From contig DASTQA010000094.1 of assembly GCA_035762005.1 (NCBI GenBank), positions 1 to 20,759 of the forward strand: a stretch of 20,759 bases of DNA. Reading direction: 5' to 3'. This document shows positions 12,541 to 19,694 of the stretch, in pieces. A program made the translations under genes and the position numbers. Position 1 is the first letter of the stretch. Every line of letters starts with the position of its first letter. The notes under the pieces were generated by a model. The model did no database searches and was not told the DNA's origin. It worked only from the letters and a program-made list of their open reading frames with translations. This DNA comes from JAIBJN01 sp035762005. Lineage in GTDB: Bacteria; Actinomycetota; Thermoleophilia; Gaiellales; Gaiellaceae.

Positions 12541-13664
12541 GCTGCGATCTCCTCCTCCGCCGGGGCTCGCAGCCCCGCACCGGCGTCGACCCGCCGCGCG
12601 TGCGAGGCGATCTGCTCGGCCACGCGCTTCGCGTCGCGCCCCGCGCCCAGGATGAGCATCGAGCTGAAGGAGTGCAGGAAGAGCATGCCCACGAAGTACA
12701 GACCGGGATGTGACGCGGCCGCACCGCGATACTGCCGCGGATACCCGTCCTCGTACTCGAGGGGGAGATCGATCCAGCTGTAGTCCGGGCGGAATCCGGT
12801 GCACCAGATCACGTTCTCGACGTCGAGAACGCGCCCGTCCGCGAGGACTGGTCGCCCCTCCTCGACGCCGGTCATGCGAGCGACGATGCGCTCGACGCCC
12901 GCCGCGGCGAGATCGGCCGGCTTGTACCGAAGGAGCGGGCCCCCGTGGGCTCGGATCTTCGACCGCATCTTCCTGCCCATCGGCGTGTCCACCGTCAGGA
13001 CGCGAGTCGCGAGGAACTTCATCACCGGCCACGTGGCGCGCATTCGTCGACTCTCCAGCGGGACCGGAATCTCGCCGGTGTCAGGGCCGCAGAGGATCGT
13101 CTCGTGCGTGGCCGACACCTCGAACGCGATATCACTCCCGGAGTGGGCCGCGCCCACGACGAGAACGCCGCCCTCCCGCAGTTGGGCAGGGCTTCGGTAG
13201 TCGAGCGAGTGGAGCTGCGTGACCCGCGGCTCGAGCTCGGCTGCGAACTCGGGCACGACCGGCTGCTGCATCACGCCCGTGGCGACGACCACGTTGTCCG
13301 CCTCGAACACCCGGTCGCCGGCGGTGACGACGTACCGTTCACCGGCCCTGGAGAGCCCGTCGACATGGACCCCCGACCTCACGGGGAGCTCGAACCGGCT
13401 CGCGTAGCCCTCGAGGTAGTCGGCCATCTCGTGTGTGCTCGGGGACGAGTGACGCGGCGCGGGGAAGGCCAGCCCCGGAAGGCCGTCGTAGCGCGCCGGG
13501 GAGTAGAGCCGCAGCGAGGGCCACCGCTGCCGCCACGGGTCGCCGAGCCGCTCGCCCGCGTCGAGGATCACGAAGTCTCTCGCCCGTCGCTTCAGGTGGT
13601 AGCCGGTCGCGAGTCCCGCTTGCCCGCCGCCGATGATCACCGTCTCGAACCGCTCAGCCGCCAT
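12537..13664 (-). CDS. CzcO-type FAD/NAD(P)-binding monooxygenase-like protein
   Basis: A 375-aa two-dinucleotide-fold flavoprotein. The FAD site is ETVIIGGGQAGLATGYHLKRR (GxGxxG at residues 12-17), followed by DAGERLGDPWRQRWPSLRLYSP, typical of the CzcO/flavin monooxygenase group. The NADP fold is VLVVGAAHSGSDIAFEV. The motif VIWCTGFRPDYSWID and the C-terminal GLYFVGMLFLHSFSSMLILGAGRDAKRVAEQI are also of this family. Such enzymes oxygenate hydrophobic substrates or act as FAD-linked oxidoreductases in the cytosol; the substrate is not known. The ATG at 13664 is preferred over the upstream start because of the GGGGGA ribosome site and because the FAD motif follows directly. A LuxR-type regulator gene lies 114 bp upstream on the same strand. 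Confidence 0.88.
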   Translation of the reverse strand: MAAERFETVIIGGGQAGLATGYHLKRRARDFVILDAGERLGDPWRQRWPSLRLYSPARYDGLPGLAFPAPRHSSPSTHEMADYLEGYASRFELPVRSGVHVDGLSRAGERYVVTAGDRVFEADNVVVATGVMQQPVVPEFAAELEPRVTQLHSLDYRSPAQLREGGVLVVGAAHSGSDIAFEVSATHETILCGPDTGEIPVPLESRRMRATWPVMKFLATRVLTVDTPMGRKMRSKIRAHGGPLLRYKPADLAAAGVERIVARMTGVEEGRPVLADGRVLDVENVIWCTGFRPDYSWIDLPLEYEDGYPRQYRGAAASHPGLYFVGMLFLHSFSSMLILGAGRDAKRVAEQIASHARRVDAGAGLRAPAEEEIAA

Positions 13665-13691
13665 CGCTTCCCCCTTCGCGTCGTTTCGTCG

Positions 13692-13697
13692 ACCGTA
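13692..13697 (-). promoter_or_regulatory. -10 element of the flavoprotein gene
   Basis: TACGGT fits TANNNT and would give a leader of about 20 nt containing the ribosome site. No good -35 is seen, which fits an activator-dependent promoter. An inverted repeat lies about 57 bp upstream. Confidence 0.35.
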
Positions 13698-13753
13698 GGC
13701 CGGCCGGAAGCGGGGCGCATCGCGCGGATCCACCAATCTGCGCCCGAGCGCGA

Positions 13754-13771
13754 GTGGTCGATCCTGACCAC
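13754..13771. repeat. Inverted repeat GTGGTC-N6-GACCAC
   Basis: Two perfect 6-bp arms with a 6-bp centre lie between the LuxR-type gene stop (13779) and the flavoprotein promoter. It could be the 3' hairpin of the regulator mRNA or a binding site for a dimeric regulator of the flavoprotein gene. It lacks a T-tract. Confidence 0.45.
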
Positions 13772-13778
13772 ACGCGGG

Positions 13779-15428
13779 TCAGACGAGGCCGTGCTCGAAG
13801 GCGAACGCCGTGGCAGCGGTGCGGGACGAGAGGCCGAGCTTCGCGTAGATGTTCTGGAGGTGCCGGGCGACCGTATGCTCGCTGATGACCAGCGCCGCGG
13901 CGATGTCCCGATTGCTCTTCCCGGCGGCGACCAGGCGCAACACCTCGAGCTCGCGCCGTGAGAGGCCGTGAGTCTCTGTCGAGGGGGTGCCCCGCAACGC
14001 CTCGACGCGCGCGAGATCCGGCGCTGCCCCGAGCTGCTCGAAGATGGACTGCGCCGCCTCGAGCTCCAGCGCACCGGCTTCGTCGTCGCCGAGCAAGCAG
14101 CAGGCCTGGCCCACGAGCAGACGTGTGCGGGCGATCTCGTACGGGGCATCGAGCTCGTGCCACACCGCTCCCGCCTCGCGGAGAGCGGCGAGCGCAGCCT
14201 GCGGGTTGCCCTCGGCCAGCTCGACCGCACCGCGCGCGTGCGCGACCATCGCCCCCAGCATCGCACTCTCGTATCTCCCGGCGAGCTCCTCGAGCTCGGC
14301 GCAGGCGCGTTGCGCCTCCTCGATCTCGCCGAGGGCCAGCGCGATCTCGACGTACGCGGGGAGGAGCCCTGCGCGCTTGAGCGGCTCGGTGATCGCTCCG
14401 GCGCTTCGCCGGATGGAGGCGGCGGCCGCGTCGCTTCGACCCTGTGCCAGCCGCAGCTGCGCGAGACCGGGTTGGGGCTCCCAGCCGAGACCGCTCGCCT
14501 CCCGGTATGCGTCCTCGGCGGCAGCGAACTCGCCCTGCAGCCGGAGGAGCTCACCCTGCCGGTAGTGAGCCAGGCCCGCGGCGCGGTTCTTCGTCTCCAG
14601 GAAGCGCCGGCAAGCAAGCCGCGCCGCCTCGAGCGCATCCGGCCACGACCCCTGCAACTGCAGGACCTCGGCGCGATGCACCAGGCAGCGGCCCGTGAAG
14701 GCGACCATGTCCGGTTGCTGCTCCCACCAGCGTGCGAGCGCCTGCGTCCACTCCCGCGCGCGACGCACCTCGAAGACGTTCTGGCAGGCGAGGATGACCC
14801 CGCAGTACACGATGCCGGTGACGATGGGCGAGACCTCGTCTGCCGTCACCGCCACCATGCCCTCGTCGAGCAGCGCGAGGCCCTCCTTGACTCGGCCGTC
14901 CTTGATCAGCATGTAGCCCTGCCCCTGGACGGCGAGCGCGAAGAGGTCGCGATCTCCGAAGCGCTCTCCGAGCGCAGCGGCTTCGCCGGCCGTTGCGGCC
15001 GCCTGTGCGAAGTCACCGGCAGCTTCGTGCTGGAACATGACCGGCAGGAGCAGATAGCCCTGCTCGGCAGACTCTTCCGGCTCGCGCTCGAGAAGCCGCT
15101 GCGCGCGACGCAGCCATCCGCTCGCGGGCCCGACCTCGCCTCGCGTGGCGAGGTTCAGGCACACCCAGGCCGCGCAGCGCACGGCACGGAGCGTCTCACC
15201 CGCGGCCAGGTAGAGGTGATGCGCGCGCTCGAGACCGCCGATCGCCTCCTCGTCGCGGCCGAGCATGAACGCCGACGCTGCCAGCAGGTCGACATCGGCG
15301 GCTCCAAGAGGCTCCTCCTTGTCCGCGCGGGAGAGCGACTCGTAGACCTCGAGCCACGCGCGCTTCGCGTAGGCGGTGCGCCCCCGCGCGAGCTCGGCGA
15401 AGGCCGGGCGTCCCGTTGGTGTCGTCAC
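13779..15428 (-). CDS. TPR-LuxR family transcriptional regulator
   Basis: A 549-aa protein. Most of it (residues about 10-470) is a run of TPR-like helix pairs with no REC, GAF, PAS or Walker motif: for example LLAASAFMLGRDEEAIGGLERAHHLYLAAGE, YRQGELLRLQGEFAAAEDAYREA, ARGAVELAEGNPQAALAALREA. The last 65 residues are a LuxR/GerE HTH (LSRRELEVLRLVAAGKSNRDIAAALVISEHTVARHLQNIYAKLGLSSRT). It is likely a cytoplasmic DNA-binding regulator whose TPR array senses a protein or small ligand. The GTG at 15428 (VTTPTGRPAFAEL) is chosen because the frame upstream to 15530 runs through a decayed gene remnant on the other strand and shows no conserved residues. A GGAG lies about 10 nt before it. The flavoprotein gene follows on the same strand and is a plausible target. 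Confidence 0.85.
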   Translation of the reverse strand: MTTPTGRPAFAELARGRTAYAKRAWLEVYESLSRADKEEPLGAADVDLLAASAFMLGRDEEAIGGLERAHHLYLAAGETLRAVRCAAWVCLNLATRGEVGPASGWLRRAQRLLEREPEESAEQGYLLLPVMFQHEAAGDFAQAAATAGEAAALGERFGDRDLFALAVQGQGYMLIKDGRVKEGLALLDEGMVAVTADEVSPIVTGIVYCGVILACQNVFEVRRAREWTQALARWWEQQPDMVAFTGRCLVHRAEVLQLQGSWPDALEAARLACRRFLETKNRAAGLAHYRQGELLRLQGEFAAAEDAYREASGLGWEPQPGLAQLRLAQGRSDAAAASIRRSAGAITEPLKRAGLLPAYVEIALALGEIEEAQRACAELEELAGRYESAMLGAMVAHARGAVELAEGNPQAALAALREAGAVWHELDAPYEIARTRLLVGQACCLLGDDEAGALELEAAQSIFEQLGAAPDLARVEALRGTPSTETHGLSRRELEVLRLVAAGKSNRDIAAALVISEHTVARHLQNIYAKLGLSSRTAATAFAFEHGLV

Positions 15429-15446
15429 GCGGCCGTCACTCCGTGA

Positions 15447-15654
15447 ATTGTCCCGCACGAGGCAACAGGCCCGGACTTTGCACGTAAGGGCGTCGGTATC
15501 ACGCTCTTCGAGAGCGCGGAGGCCAGGCACCGCGGCGACGAGGCGCTCGACGCCACGAGCCCGGGCAGGCGTGGGGTCGCACGTCGTCGAGTTCTACGAG
15601 GTGTCGACTCAGACGGTTGTCCGAGCCGGAGCCGCGCAGGCAGTCGCGTCGTGA
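15447..15654 (+). pseudogene. Remnant of a small monooxygenase-like (ABM-type) gene, frameshifted
   Basis: Frame 3 from 15447 gives ...DFARKGVGITLFESAEARHRGDEALDATSPG and then loses sense. One base shift later (frame 1, from about 15570) the sequence resumes as GSHVVEFYEVSTQTV and ends at 15654. The two pieces fit together as the C-terminal half of a small antibiotic-biosynthesis-monooxygenase-like protein, in which an xITLFES..EA..xGDEAL segment is followed by TSVEFYEV. The N-terminal half is absent: a stop (TGA 15444-15446) closes the frame upstream, and the LuxR-type gene begins at 15428. The remnant also overlaps the 3' end of the WYL gene by 46 bp. Assignment rests on motif memory only. 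Confidence 0.5.
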
Positions 15655-16625
15655 GCGCACGCAGCCGAGCCTTCCTTCCTGCGGAATGGCGCAACGTCCT
15701 GCGAGACGCCGGCGGCGTAGAGGGCGACGGTCTCGGCGGCCGCGGCCGCGATCCGCTCGCGCAGCGCGTGCGGGGAGAGCACCTCGGCCTGCGCCCCGTA
15801 TGCGAGCAGGCTGTGGAAGGCGTGGTCGAGCCCGTCGAAGCGCGCGATCACCGTCGGCCGCTCCCCGTCCTCGACGACGCGGGCCCCGCGGAGGTAGCGA
15901 ACCTGACCGCGAGGGACGCGCACGGTGACCTCGATCTGCGTGCGGCTGCGCTCGAACGCCTCGGAGCGACGGGCCCAGGCGGCGGCGAGGTCGAAGTCCG
16001 GCGGGCGTGCGCACGGCTCCGCGCGCTCCCTGGCCGAGACGATCCGCGACACCCGGTAGACCCGCTCCTCCCGGCGGCGTTGTGCGAGCAGGTACCAGAC
16101 GCCGGCCTTGAGGACGAGGCCGAGCGGATCGAGGCGGCGCGAGACGACGGCCGGCCCCTCGCGGTAGCCAACGTCGAGGCGATGGCCGCGCCAGAGCGCT
16201 GCCGCGATCACCGGCAGATGCGGAACACGGTCTCCCTCGCGGAACCAGCCACGCGTGTCGACGTGGAAGAGCGTCGCGGCGCGGCCGGCGCGCTCCTGCA
16301 GCTCCGCGGGCAGGGACGCGAGGAGCTTCAGCCGCGCCGCGGCCAGCTCGCGGCCTAGCCCGAGCTCGGCTGCCGGCCCGACGAACAGCGCCTCCGCCTC
16401 GGCGGCGTCGAGGCCGGTGAGGCTCGTCCGGTAGCCGCGCTCCAGGTGGTAACCGCCGGCCGGACCCCTGACCGAGACGATCGGGACGCCGGCCGCCGCG
16501 AGCGCCTGCGCATCGCGCTGCACCGTTCGCTCCGAGACCTCGAGCCGCTCGGCGAGCTCCCCGGCGGTCAGGTGGCCCCGCGTCTGCAGCACGAGCAGGA
16601 ACGAGACGAGCCGGCTTGCGCGCAT
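15609..16625 (-). CDS. WYL-domain transcriptional regulator (YafY-type)
   Basis: A 338-aa regulator. Residues 1-60 are an HTH_11/DeoR-like winged helix (RLVSFLLVLQTRGHLTAGELAERLEVSERTVQRDAQALAAAGVPIVSVRGPAGGYHL). Residues about 135-215 are the WYL domain, with the eponymous motif in LKAGVWYLLAQRRREERVYRVSRI and LDPLGLV before it. A WCX-like C-terminal domain follows (IEVTVRVPRGQVRYLRG to about 310). The last 25 residues are low-complexity and overlap the pseudogene remnant. WYL domains sense nucleic-acid or small ligands and usually control a neighbouring gene. The ATG at 16625 is supported by TAGGCT 6 nt upstream, so a leaderless mRNA is likely. It is divergent from the VOC gene, a common pairing, so the VOC gene is the probable target. 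Confidence 0.9.
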   Translation of the reverse strand: MRASRLVSFLLVLQTRGHLTAGELAERLEVSERTVQRDAQALAAAGVPIVSVRGPAGGYHLERGYRTSLTGLDAAEAEALFVGPAAELGLGRELAAARLKLLASLPAELQERAGRAATLFHVDTRGWFREGDRVPHLPVIAAALWRGHRLDVGYREGPAVVSRRLDPLGLVLKAGVWYLLAQRRREERVYRVSRIVSARERAEPCARPPDFDLAAAWARRSEAFERSRTQIEVTVRVPRGQVRYLRGARVVEDGERPTVIARFDGLDHAFHSLLAYGAQAEVLSPHALRERIAAAAAETVALYAAGVSQDVAPFRRKEGSAACAHDATACAAPARTTV

Positions 16626-16631
16626 GCTCGC

Positions 16632-16680
16632 AGCCTAGTTCGTCAACCCGACAGGAGATGGCGGAAATGACCGTTAGGGT
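16632..16680. promoter_or_regulatory. Divergent promoters of the WYL and VOC genes
   Basis: On the minus strand TAGGCT (16637-16632) ends 6 nt before the WYL ATG. On the plus strand TAGGGT (16675-16680) is a possible -10 for the VOC gene, inside a small repeat GACC-GTTAG-GGTC (16669-16681). The VOC leader would be about 115 nt and holds no other gene that I can support. Confidence 0.4.
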
Positions 16681-16803
16681 CCTCTCGGTGCTTTTCGGCC
16701 CGGAGCCTGCCCGCCGCGCGACCGCACAGCGCGACGCGGGAGCGCGCGAGCCGGCCCGTGCGCGAAAGGCCGCTGTCGGCAACACGAAAGGGAGGGAAGA
16801 CCC

Positions 16804-17274
16804 ATGGCAGTGAAGCCGATCCCGGAGGGGTACCACACCGTCACCCCGTACCTGGCCGTCGATGACGCGGCCGAGGCGATCGCCTATTACACGAAGGCGT
16901 TCGGGGCGAAGGAGCGCGGGCGAATGGACGCGCCGGACGGCAAGATCGCCCACGCGGAGCTCGAGATCGGGGACTCGATCGTGATGCTCTCCGACCCCTT
17001 CCCGCAGGCGTCGACGAGAACGCCGAAGGAGCTCGGCGGCACGAGCGCGAGCATCTTCATGTACGTCGAGGACGTGGACGCAGTCGTGAAGCAGGCGGTC
17101 GAGGCGGGCGCGACCATCCTGATGGAGGTGTCCGACCAGTTCTGGGGCGACCGCTTCGGCACGGTCGCCGATCCGTTCGGCCACTCGTGGTCGATCGCGA
17201 CGCACGTCGAGGACGTCCCGCCGGAGGAGATGGCCGAGCGCGCGAAGGCGGCGACGGCCGCGACGAGCAGCTGA
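16804..17274 (+). CDS. VOC/PhnB-like glyoxalase-fold protein
   Basis: A 156-aa protein of the vicinal-oxygen-chelate fold. It shows two beta-alpha-beta-beta-beta units: HTVTPYLAVDDAAEAIAYYTKAFGAKERGRM ... IAHAELEIGDSIVMLSD, and ASIFMYVEDVDAVVKQAVEAGATILMEVSDQFWGDRFGTVADPFGHSWSIATHVEDV. The DPFGH.W.IATHVEDV ending is typical of the PhnB/YdcJ-like subgroup, which is mostly uncharacterised. Candidate metal ligands are the His in IAHAEL and residues in DPFGHSW; the set is not certain. The ATG at 16804 has a strong GGGAGG ribosome site 8 nt upstream. The gene is divergent from the WYL regulator and convergent with the SRPBCC gene. Expected role: binding or modifying a small molecule; no substrate is known. 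Confidence 0.88.
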   Translation: MAVKPIPEGYHTVTPYLAVDDAAEAIAYYTKAFGAKERGRMDAPDGKIAHAELEIGDSIVMLSDPFPQASTRTPKELGGTSASIFMYVEDVDAVVKQAVEAGATILMEVSDQFWGDRFGTVADPFGHSWSIATHVEDVPPEEMAERAKAATAATSS

Positions 17275-17337
17275 CTCGAGTCGCACCCGAGGGCTACCGG
17301 AGCGGCGTCGCGGTCGCCCCGGGAGGCGGACGCCTGC

Positions 17338-17832
17338 TCAGCGAAGCGAGACGGCGACCCCCTCGAGGAGGTCCATCGCGTCCTGCATGCCGGCCTCCAT
17401 CCCGGAGTCGATGATCGCGTCGCGGATCTCCTTGCTCGGGGCCTGCACGAGGATCGTGAGCGTCGTCCGCCCGTCTGCTTCGGTGAAGGTCACGGTGTTC
17501 ACCGTGGCCTGCTCGGGTGCGTCTCCGTGAGCCATGCCCTCGTAGACCTCGGTCGAGACGATCCGCTCGTCCGGGACGATCTCGCGGTACTCGCCGTGGA
17601 AGCCGACCTCGAAGCCGCCGTCGGCCACCATCACGTACCGCCACGAGCCGCCGACGCGCAGGTCGATCTCGGCGATCGTCGCCTCGCCCCGGTTTGCATG
17701 CCACCAGCGCTTGACCAGATCCGGCGTGGTCCATGCCTTGTACACGAGGTGCCTGGGGGCATCGAACTCCCGCGTGATGAGGATCTGCTCGTCCGTGGGG
17801 AGCGTCACCGTCGCCGTCCCGCTACCCGTCAC
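17338..17832 (-). CDS. SRPBCC (AHSA1-type) protein
   Basis: A 164-aa START/Bet v1-like protein. Characteristic segments are ITREFDAPRHLVYKAWTTPDLVKRWWHANRGEA near the N-terminus, IDLRVGGSWRYVMVADGG in the middle, and GMEAGMQDAMDLLEGVAVSL in the long C-terminal helix. This is the AHSA1-like SRPBCC family, with a hydrophobic ligand cavity and usually unknown ligand. The GTG at 17832 lies inside the end of the upstream ArsR gene (11-bp overlap), so translation is coupled. ArsR-SRPBCC operons are very common in actinobacteria, with the regulator controlling itself and the SRPBCC gene. It is convergent with the VOC gene. Confidence 0.9.
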   Translation of the reverse strand: MTGSGTATVTLPTDEQILITREFDAPRHLVYKAWTTPDLVKRWWHANRGEATIAEIDLRVGGSWRYVMVADGGFEVGFHGEYREIVPDERIVSTEVYEGMAHGDAPEQATVNTVTFTEADGRTTLTILVQAPSKEIRDAIIDSGMEAGMQDAMDLLEGVAVSLR

Positions 17833-18169
17833 GGCCGTCGTCCTCCTCCTTGAGTTCCTCCAACACGACGTCGAGCCGGTCGAACCGCTCCGACCAGGAG
17901 TGCTCGTAGCTCTCCACCCAGTCGTGGATCGGCTTGAGCGCGTGGCCGTTCAGCCGGTACAGCCGCTGCCGTCCTTCCTCGCGCACGTCGACCGCCCCGA
18001 CCTCGCGGAGCACCCGCAAGTGCTTGGACACCTGCGGCTGGGCCAGCGCGAGCGTACGCACGAGCTCGTTCACGGGACGCTCCCCGGCCGCGAGGGCGTC
18101 CAGGATCTGTCGCCGGCGGGGCTCGGCCACCGCGTTGAACGCGTCTGCCGTCGTCGCTGCTCGTGCCAT
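17822..18169 (-). CDS. ArsR-family transcriptional repressor
   Basis: A 115-aa winged-helix regulator: AFNAVAEPRRRQILDALAAGERPVNELVRTLALAQPQVSKHLRVLREVGAVDVREEGRQRLYRLN is the ArsR/SmtB DNA-binding domain with the QPQVSKHLRVL recognition helix. No Cys-based metal motif is present, so it is probably a non-metal member of the subgroup that partners SRPBCC proteins. The C-terminal helix (WVESYEHSWSERFDRLDVVLEEL) is the usual dimerisation part. The ATG at 18169 is fixed by an excellent promoter, TTGACA-16 bp-TATGAT, whose -10 ends 6 nt before the ATG, so the mRNA is leaderless. Three ATATG repeats at 8-bp intervals lie inside this promoter and are a likely autoregulatory site. Confidence 0.92.
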   Translation of the reverse strand: MARAATTADAFNAVAEPRRRQILDALAAGERPVNELVRTLALAQPQVSKHLRVLREVGAVDVREEGRQRLYRLNGHALKPIHDWVESYEHSWSERFDRLDVVLEELKEEDDGRDG

Positions 18170-18175
18170 GGCGAA

Positions 18176-18203
18176 ATCATATGTCCATATCAGCATATGT
18201 CAA
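18176..18203 (-). promoter_or_regulatory. ArsR operon promoter with triple ATATG repeat
   Basis: Minus strand: TTGACA (18203-18198), 16-bp spacer, TATGAT (18181-18176), then 6 nt to the ATG. Three ATATG units occur at 8-bp intervals across it (CATATGCT, GATATGGA, CATATGAT), two of them within the perfect repeat GACATATG. The ArsR product is the obvious candidate ligand. Confidence 0.75.
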
Positions 18204-18372
18204 CCGTCCGAGCAGCGGCCGAGACGCCTTGCCCACCCCGACCGTCGACCCGAAGGCGCCGGCGAGCGCAGCCCCCGTCGATCTGCCCGTCTAGACGCCG
18301 AGCGCTCCGGCCACCGTTCGGGCGCCCGTCCTCCGTCGTCACAAAGGCAAGGACCGCTTCGCAGGTCTTTGA

Positions 18373-18445
18373 TGGAGCTAGCCGGACTCGAACCGGCGAC
18401 CTCCTGGGTGCGATCCAGGCGCTCTCCCAGCTGAGCTATAGCCCC
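18373..18445 (-). tRNA. tRNA-Ala (anticodon CGC)
   Basis: The 73-nt minus-strand sequence folds as a full cloverleaf. The acceptor is GGGGCTA/TAGCTCC with the G3-U70 wobble that defines alanine tRNAs. The D-stem is GCTC/GAGC, the anticodon stem CCTGG/CCAGG around ATCGCAC (anticodon CGC, reading GCG), and the T-stem GCCGG/CCGGC with loop TTCGAGT. The discriminator is A. The 3' CCA is not encoded. TAGACT at 18462-18457 is a plausible promoter -10, placing the start about 5 nt before the mature 5' end. Confidence 0.97.
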
Positions 18446-18456
18446 GCGCGGATCAC

Positions 18457-18462
18457 AGTCTA
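18457..18462 (-). promoter_or_regulatory. -10 of the tRNA-Ala gene
   Basis: TAGACT on the minus strand lies 11 bp before the mature 5' end of the tRNA. The TTAAGC at its -35 position (16-bp spacer) overlaps the first of the 11-bp repeats described next to it. Confidence 0.4.
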
Positions 18463-18479
18463 GCGGGGGAGGAGCGCGG

Positions 18480-18523
18480 CTTAAGCATCTCCTAAGGGCG
18501 GCGCAAGGGATGCGCAAGGTCTG
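18480..18523 (+). promoter_or_regulatory. Four tandem 11-bp repeats in the beta-propeller promoter
   Basis: Consecutive units are CTTAAGCATCT, CCTAAGGGCGG, CGCAAGGGATG and CGCAAGGTCTG. AAG recurs at 18483(AAG at 18483-18485), 18494, 18505 and 18516, exactly 11 bp apart. A TAGCCT -10 lies at 18529-18534 and no -35 is seen, so the repeats cover the -35 region. This is the layout of tandem sites for OmpR/PhoB-type response regulators; the first two units also fit the PmrA/QseB-like box (YTTAAG-N5-YTTAAG with one mismatch). Confidence 0.6.
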
Positions 18524-18562
18524 GGCCCTAGCCTCGGCGGCCCAAGCGAAAGGAGCAGCGGG

Positions 18563-19684
18563 ATGCACCCGACACGAACGCTCGTCGTCGCGGCCGTCGT
18601 GGCCGCGGCGCTTCTCGTGGGCGCCGCCCCGGCCATGGCCTCGGGAGGCGGCCAGGGCAAGGGAGGCGGCGCCGTCTACACGCTCACGAACTCGGCGGGC
18701 GGCAACGCCGTCGCCGTCTTCGAGCGGGCGCGCGACGGCTCGCTCACGCCGGCCGGAAGCGTCTCGACCGGCGGCGACGGCGCGGGCGCCGGGCTCGGCT
18801 CCCAGGGCGCGCTCGTGCTCGACCGTGGCCGGCTCCTCGCCGTCAACGCGGGGAGCGACACGATCTCCTTGCTCCGCGTGCGCGGGCACAGGAGCGTCCG
18901 CCTCGTGGACACCGCAGCCTCGGGCGGCGTGCGGCCGATCAGCGTCACCGTCCACGGGAAGCTCGTCTACGTCCTCAACGCGGGAGGCGCGGCGACTCCG
19001 GCGAACGTCCACGGGTTCGTCGCGCGCCGAGGCGAGCTCGTCCCGCTGCCGGGGTCGGCCCGGCCGCTGAGCACGGCGGCTCCCGACCCGGCCCAGATCG
19101 AGTTCAGCCCGAACGGCCGCCACCTCGTCGTGACGGAGAAGGCGACGAACACGATCGTCACCTACAGGGTGACCCTCGGTTACGCGGGCGCGCCCACCGC
19201 GCAGCCGTCGGCCGGCGAGACGCCGTTCGGGTTCGCGTTCGACAGGCGCGGTCGCCTGGTCGTCTCCGAGGCGTTCGGCGGCGCCCCGGACGCGAGCGTG
19301 CTCTCCTCGTACGCTCTCGCGCGCGACGGCACGGTGACCCCGATCACGCCGAACGTGGCGACGACGGAGACGGCCGCTTGCTGGGTCGTCGTGACGAAGA
19401 ACAGCCGCTACGCGTACACGACGAACACCGGCAGCAACTCGATCTCCGGGTACCGGATCGGGAAGGACGGCGGGCTGACGCTCCTCGACGCCGACGGGAA
19501 GACGGCGACGACCGGCGCCGGGCCGCTCGACCTCGCCCTGTCGAAGGGGAGTCGATTCCTCTACTCCCTGAACAGCGGCGTGTCCGAGGTCCAGGGCTTC
19601 GCCGTCGGCGGCGACGGCAGCCTCGAGCCGCTCGGCTCCGCCGGCGGGCTTCCCGCCGGCACGGTCGGCCTCGCGGCGAGCTGA
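18563..19684 (+). CDS. Secreted beta-propeller protein, lactonase family
   Basis: A 373-aa protein. Residues 1-27 are a signal peptide (RTLVVAAVVAAALLVGAAPAMAS, likely cut after AMA). The mature part begins with a Gly-rich linker and forms seven repeats of the form VYxLTNSAGGNAVAVFERARDGSLTPAG..., e.g. LLAVNAGSDTISLLRV, LVVTEKATNTIVTYRV, YAYTTNTGSNSISGYRI, FLYSLNSGVSEVQGFAV. This is the 7-bladed lactonase-family (PF10282) propeller related to 6-phosphogluconolactonase, but being exported it is unlikely to act in sugar metabolism. No cell-wall anchor is visible. The ATG at 18563 has an AAAGGAG ribosome site 7 nt upstream and an unusual repeat-bearing promoter. A strong hairpin terminator follows the stop. 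Confidence 0.88.
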   Translation: MHPTRTLVVAAVVAAALLVGAAPAMASGGGQGKGGGAVYTLTNSAGGNAVAVFERARDGSLTPAGSVSTGGDGAGAGLGSQGALVLDRGRLLAVNAGSDTISLLRVRGHRSVRLVDTAASGGVRPISVTVHGKLVYVLNAGGAATPANVHGFVARRGELVPLPGSARPLSTAAPDPAQIEFSPNGRHLVVTEKATNTIVTYRVTLGYAGAPTAQPSAGETPFGFAFDRRGRLVVSEAFGGAPDASVLSSYALARDGTVTPITPNVATTETAACWVVVTKNSRYAYTTNTGSNSISGYRIGKDGGLTLLDADGKTATTGAGPLDLALSKGSRFLYSLNSGVSEVQGFAVGGDGSLEPLGSAGGLPAGTVGLAAS

Positions 19685-19694
19685 GGGTCGCACC

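Noticed and set aside
13968..15446. Long plus-strand frame opposite the LuxR-type gene
   Set aside because: No recognisable motifs; the minus strand has TPR repeats and a LuxR HTH.
15426..15530. Longer start (GTG 15530) for the LuxR-type regulator
   Set aside because: The added 34 residues are Cys/Arg-rich without similarity to the protein and lie over a gene remnant on the other strand.
16616..16813. Short plus-strand frame across the WYL-VOC intergenic region
   Set aside because: Low-complexity Arg/Ala sequence; it overlaps both flanking starts and has no ribosome site.
18340..18372. Imperfect hairpin (AAAGACC..GC GAA GC..GGTC) downstream of the tRNA
   Set aside because: It has a bulge and a short stem, and the following T-rich stretch is weak, so it is not called as a terminator.
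18256..18434. Plus-strand frame ending ELAGLEPATSWVRSRRSPS
   Set aside because: It is the well-known spurious translation of the reverse strand of a tRNA gene; tRNA-Ala lies there.
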